DNA from: Brachionus rotundiformis | Lineage: Eukaryota > Rotifera > Eurotatoria > Ploima > Brachionidae | Direction: 5' to 3' | Assembly (NCBI GenBank): GCA_016802295.1 | Contig: JAESIW010000193.1 | Location: 31,850-73,823, forward strand | Length of the DNA stretch: 41,974 nucleotides | Translations under genes and position numbers: made by a program | Shown here: positions 33,601-41,974 of the stretch, one piece after another | Position numbering within the stretch: position 1 is the stretch's first letter | How the letters are laid out: the number at the start of each line of letters is the position of its first letter | Notes under the pieces: generated by a model | Told to the model about the DNA's origin: nothing | The model's database searches: none | What the model saw: only the letters and a program-made list of their open reading frames with translations

Positions 33601-36600
33601 CGGAAATTTGAGATCATTTAGACCAGTTGGTAGGCGTCTTTCGGCATTGATAACTCTGTATGCATGCTTTATGGTCGAGTAGGCAGACAGTAGGCAAAAC
33701 GTGTTCATGTACACGTAGTAGATGAACAGAAAAAGGACATAGATGGTGCAAAGTAGATAGCAAAATTTGCTTTTTCTCTTCAGATCGATGCACAACAGGA
33801 CTGGATAGTACCTTAGGCCAATTATGATAACTACACATATTTGCTTGATCAGCTCCATTAGAATGCCTTGGTCAGCTATTGAGTTGAATGTTTGGGTGGC
33901 ATTGTGGACCGTGTTGTTTAGCTGTGAGCTTAATAGTGACAAATTTGAAGTCATGGTTATGTTGACGCCTTTGAAGAAATTTTTGCCATGACTTAGGGCT
34001 CTTCCAGGCACTTCACCGACCAGGAGGAACTCGAAAATTTTCAGAATGTTGTACGTATATGCTGCGTATATAACCCCAGTCAAAAATCTATTACGCTTGC
34101 TGAATGGGTTCATTGGAACTGGAAAATCAATGCCACATGAGCATCTAAATCCACACATGGTAACATTTTTTAATTTGTTCCATTGTATTAGCTTGGAAAA
34201 GCGTGAAATTTGTGATGGCCTTTCGTTTGGGTAGTCGATTGAAAGACGCGAGTCCTCTGATCTTTCGGTTTCTCTGGCACGAGACTTGGAAAATCTGCAA
34301 AAGTGTTCATGGTTTCGGTTGCATTTAAATGCGTTCCAGAAGTAAATGATACCAGTCAGGCTGAGTGATATGATTATGAGAATAAAATCTTCCAGGAATT
34401 GACTTCTCATCACTTTGCATAAATCGAATGAAAAAAAAGTGGTCAAATGAGATATGCTGTCCTTGTCTATGGACTTTTCTGGCATTGCTTTGGAGCTAGC
34501 TTTATATTTCTCAATTCTACTCAGAATTATGTTGTAGCGTGTGAAGCTGATGCCAAGTAATACACCGATGGATACTATTAAACTCAAGACCAAAAGTGCG
34601 ACCAATTTGAACTTTTTCTTTACCAAATCTATGATAAGACAAAAGAAATTTTTCTCTATCACCTGTAGTGAGTATCGAATGTTTTTTCGATTGAGGAAAG
34701 ACTTGCTTTTTCGCTTATCATGTTTCACATAAAGTTGGTAGTTTTTCTCAAAGCTGAGCTTTCTTTCATGGCGTTCAACTATTTTGTTGTTAATTCGCGA
34801 ATAGAGCCCGCTAATTATAAGAAAAAGAACGGCACTAATTACTATAGTTACAGCAATTATCATTTGTACACCTTGGTTGCTCCATCTTTCGCATCTCTCT
34901 CCATCATAAAATATGCGACATCGGCATTCAAATGTCTGTCTGGATGGTATATTCACACACGCACCGTTTCTGCCACAAAATGAATTGTTGTAGCATCTGT
35001 CCATCACTTGAACATTAATTAATTAACTAATTAAATAAATAGAACTTGTATATTAATTTTCAAATTTTATTTAAAATAAATTTTTATTAAATAAGTTGTT
35101 ATCTTTTATCTCTTGAGCAAAAATTTAAATTAATGTAGAGGACATACAGTCGGTTTGATAGTTGAATTGCTAAGTAAATATTTGTTCTACGCTCTACACT
35201 AAATTTCTACACATTTTTTGGAAAAAAATTGGTTCAAAGATTTTCAAACAGTTGATTTCTATTTACCAAATAAGTATAGGTAACAGCAACTACCAGACTA
35301 GAATATATACCATCTTAACCACACTCATATTTTTTAATAACAGGTTTCATTTGTCCAATATTAGATGGTTATGAAATAGACTTTTAACTTAGTTTTATAA
35401 TAATACTCAAAAATTTATTAGTAATAAACAGCAGGTTAATTTTTAGACAAGCTTTTGCTTGCTTTGGTCGCAGTTTCCATTTTGAAGACTCCTGAATCGT
35501 CTAATTTAGTTTAAAATTAAAATTTTTGAACTCAAATTTTAATTTAATTAGAAAAATATGGCTCATTTAGAATGAACTTTCTTTTAGTTTAGGCGATGGC
35601 AAAAATTTTATATTTCTAATTTTTATAAAAATAATTTTTCAAATTATTATCGATTAATGTTTTGTTCATTTTTTAAAACGTTTTAATATTGATAATTATC
35701 TAATCATATCTAGTTTTAATTATTTCAATCGCTGATTGGGTCATTAATTTTTATCAAATTTTATCGAAAAATATTTAAATTAATTGTTTATAATTATAAA
35801 ATTAGAAAAAATTATTTTCTTTTCTTTATTGTAGAAGCAAACATAGCTTGTTTTTTCTTATTTTCAACCTGAGCTAAAACTTAAAAGAATATTAACCTTA
35901 TTTTTTCCAAAACTTTTTTAAAATATAATTTTTAAATAACCCACTTTAAAAAAAACAAACATAAAGGTGTTTTTTGTGCATTTTTTATTTACTTTTAAAA
36001 TAGTTCGCCAAAGACTTACAGATATAACAGAAAAGATCCTAAATTTTTGCTTAATTAATTATTGATAATTAAAATTTGAAAATTTAATAAATAAATTATT
36101 TTCATTTTTTAAATATTTGGCTTTTTTACTTACCATATTTACAGATATAATTGTGCTGGTCGTTTATACAATTAGCCCATTCGATAATCAACTCGCCATT
36201 ATCTCTGACATTCAAGTAGGCGCATCTTCTGTACCTGTCGTTGGAAGGCCTTACCAAGACTTCCAGATCGGAGTTTTGCAGCTCCATTCCATTAATCCAT
36301 TTCAAAGTGGTATCTAGTAAAATATATAGTCATGTTGTCATAACTTAATTTGGTACAAATTTACTATAAACCAGTCCGATCCAATACTTTTGCTCATAGT
36401 ACTTTCCGCTTTGGGAAGAGGTGAAGTTTTTGAGCAAGTTGGCAATAAAGTCAAACTCGGCATTGGTCTCATTAAACTGGATCAATGACGAATACATTTC
36501 CAACTGATCACAGTAGTACTTGGCCTCTTCGAAGCGGGCTTTTTCGGGCAAGTCCGACTTGTCCATGCCCATTCCAATATTGGACTGAATGCCACTCTTT

Positions 36601-36922
36601 TTTTCAATCATGCGCATTAGATAATTTATCACCTCGTTGGAGTCCTTTTCTATGTACTTCTTGTTGGATATGAAGTAGCAAGAGCCATTGAATGGAAACG
36701 AGCCTTGGACACACTTGAGCTTGTTCGGAAATGCTTGGCCCAGCAGATCGGTCTCGAGCGTTCCTTTGGCAAATTTGAAACAACTCTTTTTTAAAGTTTA
36801 AATTGCTTACCAAATCGCAGATCGCTGAACAGCTCTCCAAACATATTGGTGAAGCCACGCACCGAATTCAAATAGACAAGTATATAAAATAGCTGTGCAA
36901 AAGCTTCCAGTTTGACATTCAT
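30678..36922 (-). CDS. STRA6-like membrane receptor B with signal peptide, C-type-lectin-like and EGF-like ectodomain
   Basis: Exons on the minus strand: 36922-36811, 36763-36365, 36313-36134, 35006-32651 and 31623-30678; all phases close, giving 1330 aa. A signal peptide is followed by a long-form CTLD with six cysteines (L-K-C, G-S-C, Y-Y-C, R-R-C, A-N-C, Y-I-C) but no EPN/QPD or W-N-D calcium-sugar motifs. An EGF repeat (about 235-267) and a TM (about 275-297) follow, then the multi-helix STRA6-like core: VPMNPFSKRNRF, Y-R-G..I-P-S-P, GYAIGYLLWGY, RLDYSIFGRFLERKDMGF, EVNQTHPVKLAFCELL, W-F-V-F-Y-T-L-I-K-N-P-S-L. Human STRA6 is about 667 aa and lacks the CTLD and EGF. Cytosolic additions include a K/R/C-rich then acidic loop (near 33160-33300) and a long C-tail with P-P-T-P-P-K-R. 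Intron 4 holds a pogo-like element. Confidence 0.85.
31813..32565 (+). mobile_element. Non-autonomous pogo/Tigger-like transposon in intron 4 of STRA6-like gene B
   Basis: The body is 31815-32563, flanked by TA on both sides. The termini are inverted: left CAGTCAAGTTCGGTTA, right (reverse complement) CAGTCGAGTTCGGTTA. Several TATAACGAA words sit just inside each end, as expected for transposase-binding sites. 32094-32408 encodes the last 100 or so residues of a pogo-type transposase: D-D-E-V-I-E-Y-V, an acidic stretch, T-T-Q-Q-A-L-K-M-L, and K-Q-K-T-I-K-D-Y-F at the C-terminus. That last motif resembles a PCNA-binding PIP box, which pogo transposases are known to carry. The DNA-binding and DDE parts are deleted. 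It lies on the strand opposite to its host gene. Confidence 0.85.
35127..35366 (-). repeat. Repeat shared with 29093-29316, inside intron 3 of gene B
   Basis: About 235 bp matching 29093-29316 in opposite orientation, with matching words such as CTACACATTTTTTGGAAAA and GTTGATTTCTATTTACCAAA. It forms the centre of the 1.1-kb intron between the CTLD and EGF exons. It may be a dispersed repeat in its own right, or simply conserved because the gene was duplicated. Confidence 0.7.
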
Positions 36923-38240
36923 TTTTAAAATTAGATTTTTATTTAGAATACATTAGTCTAAATTGATTAATTAAGTAAAAATTTAGATTTTAATTTTTAT
37001 TTATTTAATATTTGAAAATAAAATAAAAATGTTTTGATAAAAATTTATTACAGCATTTAAAGTTTGGACCAAATTTGTAATTAAAAGCTTGTTAGTGACC
37101 AACAAGCTTAATCCTATTTGTCTGAGACTCATTTGAAGCAATTTAAGACCATTTAAAATTGCATTAAAATTTCAAGCGGTCACAAATAATAACTTTAGAA
37201 AAAATGTGATCGCTTTGAATTAGCTCGGCCATTTCAGCCGCTCTCAAAACTTGCTCAAGTGCCCATCAAATCGGACACTTTAAATAGCTATTTCTAATTA
37301 GATTTAAATTAATAGCTCGAAAATATTTTAAAAATCTATCTTCTCTAGACAAAATATTTTTTTTATTTTGTATCACAAAAACAAAACACCTTGATATTCC
37401 AGTTATTTATAAATAAACTTGCAATTAAAACTGTTTTATAATAAGATACTTAGCCCTAAAACCCAAGTGATAGGTGATTGTTTTTATGCAGCGCATATTT
37501 GTCGCTGGATTATAAAATAAGGTGAAATATTTTGACTAAGGCTTACAACAAGGAAACTTATTTAGATTAAATAATCACCAACTATTTAATAAAAATTACT
37601 TTAAGTTTTTAATTAAGTTATTTATCTTTGATTAAGTTGTAATGATATATCTTGTTACAAAATTATCGGGATATGCGTCCCAATTTCATGGCTTGTGTTT
37701 GATGGATTACTTTTTTTTCAAATTAGGTCTTAAAGGAAGCAATTGTAGCGAAAATGACCCAATTATGAATCTACCTGTCACCACTCTGAGAACAATTTGC
37801 CTTTTAATTTATCCGCTTTAAATAAACTTTTTTAGGTTACTAATCAGAACCATTTTAAATTGGCAAAAATTCCAAATAAGACCATTTTTGAATTTAATTT
37901 AACATTTTAAAGGTTTTTTTTCTTAATTTTAATAATGACTCACTCCGATTACATAATTAGACAGAGCAAAAAATTGACTTAAATTGCCTACTTGATACTG
38001 TCTGAATTTTAAAAATTATAAAAAAATACCAACTTTTTCCCTCTTTCTCTTTATATTTTTCCATATTTTTTTTTCTATATTTTCTAATCTAAATATTTAA
38101 ATCGCTTTTTTAAATGTGAACAATTCTTGAAAGCTAACTTGAAATTTACCTTTGCATTCAAAACATAATAATTAAATTATACACCAGCCTGGACTTAAGA
38201 TGCTAATATAAAAAACTTTTTATAAGTATATTTTATTGGT
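36923..38240. other. Intergenic, upstream of STRA6-like gene B
   Basis: AT-rich DNA with the presumed promoter of gene B at its left end. A perfect 9-bp hairpin AAGCTTGTT..AACAAGCTT with a 7-base loop lies at 37085-37109. Otherwise no feature supported. Confidence 0.4.
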
Positions 38241-38249
38241 TTGATATTT

Positions 38250-38464
38250 CCCAGAGTGCTTGAAAAGCGAATTTTCTCACTCGGGCCACGTCCTTCAAAC
38301 ATTTTACAACCCAAAATATTTACAAACAAACTCATAAATTTATCTCTAAATTATTATTTAATTACACAATTTGTCATAAATGAAAAAAAATACATCTTTA
38401 TTTTGTCTCCGCGTGCTCATGGTTACCGGGAGATTATTTTCGGCCAAAATAACACTCTTAGACA
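38250..38464. repeat. Possible MITE with imperfect terminal inverted repeats
   Basis: The left end AGAGTGCTTGAAAAGCGAAT..CACTCGGG resembles the reverse complement of the right end, AGAGTGTTATTTTGGCCGAA..CTCCCGG. The pair bounds about 210 bp that is GC-richer at both ends. An AAAATAACACTC word at the right end recurs at 38512-38523 and 333-344. The match is imperfect and no target duplication was found, so the call is tentative. Confidence 0.4.
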
Positions 38465-40950
38465 CTGATTGTCATTTAATTGAGTTTTTTTTTTCTACTT
38501 TGATCTCATAAAATAACACTCTAGACTTGATTGACAATTAAAAAATACATATTTAAAAGCTTATATTTAAAAAATGATAAAAATATTTTCAAAAAGTTTA
38601 TTTTTGTGAGACTTGGTCGCCTATTTTGGGAATACCATCCACTCTTATGCAATAAAATAGAAGTTTATTTAAAGATACAGTTATCTTGTGATCATGTTCT
38701 AAAAATAGAGTGTCTTGGCCAAATTAAGGTCAGGCTATATTTAAATCGGCCTTGTGGAATCTGGTCAAATATTCGACCTGGTATTAGCGATTGACGTTTT
38801 GAAATGTTAACAGTTCATTTGAATTTGAATAAAGGTGTTGAGAAAAATGGTGACAAAATTTAATTTGTAGTAAATATCTAAGTTTCTTAAATGAGAAGTA
38901 AAAGTTTCTTGAAAGATGTCAATTTTGTTGTCAAAATAGGCCAAATGTTCACCAAACAAATCATTCCGCTTGGTTGAACTCCAATCTAAACAGTCCGCTA
39001 TTGGTACTGTTTTGTCCGAGAGCAAACAAAATATATGCACAGTCTACCGATTTTTTCACTCTTAATTTGCATATTAAAAGATGTCAAATTAGACCAGCAA
39101 TAGAATAAATGAGATGTTTGTCTTAGTTGTTTAAATTTAATTAAGTTATGTGTCCAGTATTGATCACTTAGTCAAGTCTTGAATGTACCATTTTGAATGT
39201 GGCTTGTATCCATCATTAATTTATTTGTTTGGCACATAATAGCGGACTTGTGACTGTTTGTTTCCCGCTGTCTTTATCTCTTAAGAGTTTCACTCGCCTA
39301 ATCCTTTTCAAATAAGCTTGGACAAAATAAAATAATTTTGAATTCTATGTAGTTTAAAAATTTATTTTTATTTGAATTATTTTTTGGAATTTTGGACAAA
39401 TTTGCCCAAGTTCTGAGTTTGATAAATAGTATTTTTTTAGCAAAGACAAATATTTTTTTCGTTATAGCAAAAGCTTCAAGGAATGAATTAATTTTTTGGA
39501 ATCTTTTTCTAAATTATTGCTTAATCAGATCTTTAAACACAAAGGTATTTGATTGCTTCTTGTAAATGGAAAAAATTTACCTTTTCTAAATGACAAGCAA
39601 AATAATGGTCATAATTAGATTTTATTGTTTTATAATATTTGTACAGCAACAAAAAAAAAAGTGAATTTGATTATTTTCAAGTTTTATATCTAAATTAGAA
39701 AGTCTATATAATTAAAAAGACTAATTTTCTCACTTGAAATCATGTCAAAATGTAATCTATTTATTTACAAGTCATAAATTTATATCAACTATATTTGTTC
39801 AAGTTTTTCTTTGTTTACTTTTTTTTTTATTTGAATGTGAGATTAATCACTGTTCTAAATTAAATAAAAAATTATTTATTTAAAGTGTTACTAAACTGGA
39901 AAATTAATAATACCAAATTGAAAAATATTATGCTAAAATCTTTTTCTTGTCAATTTGATAACTTGATTTAAAATAATTTATGACAAAAGTAGCAGTTTTA
40001 TATTTTAATGTTAAAAAAGAGGTCATAAAATTAGGAAAATCTTAAATGATTATTTTTATGTTAGATAAATTAATTTGAAATTATATGTAGAGCATTAATT
40101 GTAAATGAAGCTTGATAAATAATTATTACTAGGTCTAATTAGACACAGATTTTGCTCATCTTTCGCATTAACAAAATAATGTCACTCAAAAGTTAATAAC
40201 ATAAATTCCTTCACCAACATTCCAATCATGGTAAGTGGATAATAATGACTGGCCTGTAATTATAAGCATCTGATGTTGGCTTGATGAAATTTTTTGACTA
40301 ATAAATCTTTCACTTAATTCAACATAAACCCTATTAAGTTCCTGAATATCTCTGGAACAGGCTATACAAAGTGGATTATAACAATGATAAAAAAACTAAA
40401 AACTCACAAAAATGTGTAATAAATCAAAAATATTAAGAACAAAATAAGATAAAATTAGCATAGTAATTTTGTCATCGGCTCCTATTTTAACCAAAAATGA
40501 CCACAAATTTTTTGATATAAATATTTATAATAAAAATCTAATTCAAAAAAAATCTTTATGTGTGAACAATAAACAAATATAGTTCCAGGTTTTGACTTTA
40601 ATGTCCTTTTTGTAGTTATGAAATGGAAACTCTTATCAACTATGACAAAAATTATAATTCTTTATATTTGTGGGCTAACCAATTCGCTGGTTTATTGTTT
40701 ATAATTGATCTAGAGTCAAGCGTCCAGCCAGAATGAGAAAAGTTCATAGTGGTTCTATGCTTACCACAACATTAAGTAAAATCTTTATCTCCGAGGCAAA
40801 ATTAAAAAAATAAAATTGTAATAACGGGTGAGACATAGGACACAGTTAGTTTACCAGATAGTGCAAATAATATATTTATAAACTACTAAATATTAGCTAT
40901 AATATTGCAGAAAAATTGTTTTAAAATGGGACTTTATGTGACTTAACGAG
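38465..40950. other. Long AT-rich intergenic stretch, no gene supported
   Basis: GC-richer patches at 38620-38800 and 38930-39040 contain short open frames on the plus and minus strands, without recognisable motifs or convincing splice partners. The rest (39050-40950) is AT-rich with dense stops. No tRNA, rRNA or bounded repeat was recognised. Confidence 0.4.
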
Positions 40951-40984
40951 AGAATTTTAGAAAAGCAGTCAAAAATATGATTTC

Positions 40985-41640
40985 ACAAATGAGAAAAACT
41001 GATCTTGTTGCGCACTTACAAAGCAAAAAATAGCTCAACCGTATTCAAAATAGAGGGTCGACAAAGTACAATATGATAACCGTACAACCAACTGGACAAC
41101 TGCAATCAAGAAAAAACTTAAAAAGTTGACCAATAATCAAACTGGAGTGAGTCAAAGACGACGTCTATATCGCTCACCTTGCTTACTTGCTTTGGACGAC
41201 AAGAAATACTTAACATTTATGGATCACAACATACTGGTAAATGACGGATATTACACAAATGACAAGTCAGCTTGTCCGGACAGTGTCCACTTTGCTGGAA
41301 AAGAGAAGTTTTCTAAGAAGGTGTTGGTTTGGTCTAAGTCGGTTGCCATCAATTCCGATATCTATATCGACCAATGCCTGAATAAAAGACTTCTCCCATT
41401 TATACAAAAGTATCAGTTTTGACTATGTTTTTTGGCCTGACTTAGTATCTGCTCACTATTCAATGGCTACAATTTATGTAGCCAAAGACTTCAACCCGCC
41501 CTATGTTTCCAAATGTGTCCTATTGAAAATTTTTGGAGTTGTTTAATTATGAAAGTATACAGATGTATGACAAAAGTTGGTGAGCCTCAACTGAGCAGCA
41601 GCTGGTTTGCCGCATTAAGTTGAATTTAAAATAATTCTTG
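40985..41640 (+). pseudogene. Frameshifted Tc1/mariner-type transposase remnant
   Basis: 41111-41422 reads KKLKKLTNNQTGVSQRRRLY then SPCLLALDDKKYLTFMDHN, and K-K-V-L-V-W..INSDIYIDQCLNKRLLPF, the middle of Tc1-like transposases of this kind. After a frameshift near 41417 the catalytic-type block F-W-P-D-L-V-S-A-H-Y-S appears, then KDFNPP. A second shift near 41510 restores P-I-E-N-F-W, which holds the last acidic catalytic residue. Upstream at about 40998 a short TDLVAHLQSK may come from the DNA-binding part. Terminal repeats were not found. It is inactive. Confidence 0.8.
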
Positions 41641-41974
41641 TTAAATTTTGTGAAATCACTGATGGTGGGGGTCAAAGCAAAGCTCAGAAAAATCGGTCAG
41701 CATGCTCATCTCTTTTCTCCGCAACTTTTTTAGGCTCCCATCCGACTTGGAGGTTACTGCATCCAGTTGATCATCTAAGCCTTAATTTTTACCCATTAAA
41801 AACCAGTTCTCCATTTTCTAATTAACGAAAAATGTTTACCTTTTAAAATTTTATACTTTATTTCTTTATCTCTGTTTTTAAATTCTGTTTTTAAACTGAA
41901 AATTGAAAAATTAACATCACTCTATCAGCTCCATAATGACCAAGAAAAATTCTTGTTCCAATTTTAAAGCATTT
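41641..41974. other. Right edge, no gene supported
   Basis: A GC-richer patch at 41660-41790 could belong to the transposon flank. Nothing was recognised in any frame before the window ends. Confidence 0.35.

Noticed and set aside
33398..34983. Several plus-strand frames of 60-94 codons opposite receptor B exon 4
   Set aside because: Antisense shadows of a long real exon with clear homology.
36787..36810. A 24-25-nt intron in receptor B exon 1/2 ending at the first AG after GTAAGC
   Set aside because: Too short for a spliceosomal intron and joins out of frame. The next acceptor (exon at 36763) gives a 47-bp intron, restores frame and matches the CTLD lead-in.
37085..37109. Perfect 9-bp hairpin considered as a microRNA precursor
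   Set aside because: The stem is far too short and does not extend beyond 9 bp.
38531..39040. Open frames of 87 codons (+, 38531-38794) and 77 codons (-, 38807-39040)
   Set aside because: Slightly GC-richer than their surroundings, but no recognisable motif and no convincing splice partners or signal peptide. The second contains L-F-G-E-H-L, faintly like receptor B's F-G-E-L-F, but not enough to call a paralogue.

Overview
The window is strongly AT-rich animal DNA with compact, intron-bearing genes. Most introns are about 45-200 bp with GT..AG ends, and intergenic DNA is full of broken transposons. The gene set (OATP, DEG/ENaC, melatonin-receptor-like GPCR, STRA6-like, ribophorin I, NDUFA6, DNAJC1) is metazoan. 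The small introns, AT bias and mix of MULE/SWIM, hAT, pogo, Tc1-type and RTE/CR1-like remnants would suit a monogonont rotifer such as Brachionus. That taxonomic call is inference; no marker gene settles it.

Layout. 1-2600: retroelement and MULE fragments plus a fold-back repeat. 2619-5986 (+): NDUFA6 followed within 165 bp by a DNAJC1 homologue whose fourth intron was enlarged by an RTE-like LINE landing at the splice donor. 6727-6885 (-): an unidentified 52-codon reading frame. 8235-10499 (+): a two-exon OATP transporter. 10500-14667: a repeat-rich desert with a MULE-type MITE (9-bp target duplication), a short retro-insertion and hAT pieces. 14668-16498 (-): ribophorin I (OST subunit) with a short cytosolic tail. 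17150-18610: hAT and LINE remnants. 18938-20440 (-): a single-exon DEG/ENaC channel. 20760-22883: a repeat-bounded small element and a decayed, internally deleted MULE. 23283-23890 (-): a CR1-like LINE remnant. 24017-25248 (-): a five-exon class A GPCR.

25650-36922 (-) holds the most notable content: two neighbouring paralogues whose C-terminal halves are STRA6-like (retinol-binding-protein-receptor family) and whose extracellular N-termini carry a C-type-lectin-like domain followed by an EGF-like domain. I rebuilt the exons by hand and the intron phases close in every case. An inverted, broken copy of part of the second gene lies between them, and a pogo-like element sits in one of its introns. 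36923-41974 is mostly unannotatable AT-rich DNA with a possible MITE and a frameshifted Tc1/mariner-type transposase.

The genes do not form an obvious pathway. RPN1 and DNAJC1 both act at the ER membrane. The two STRA6-like genes, the OATP, the channel and the GPCR are all membrane proteins concerned with uptake or sensing.
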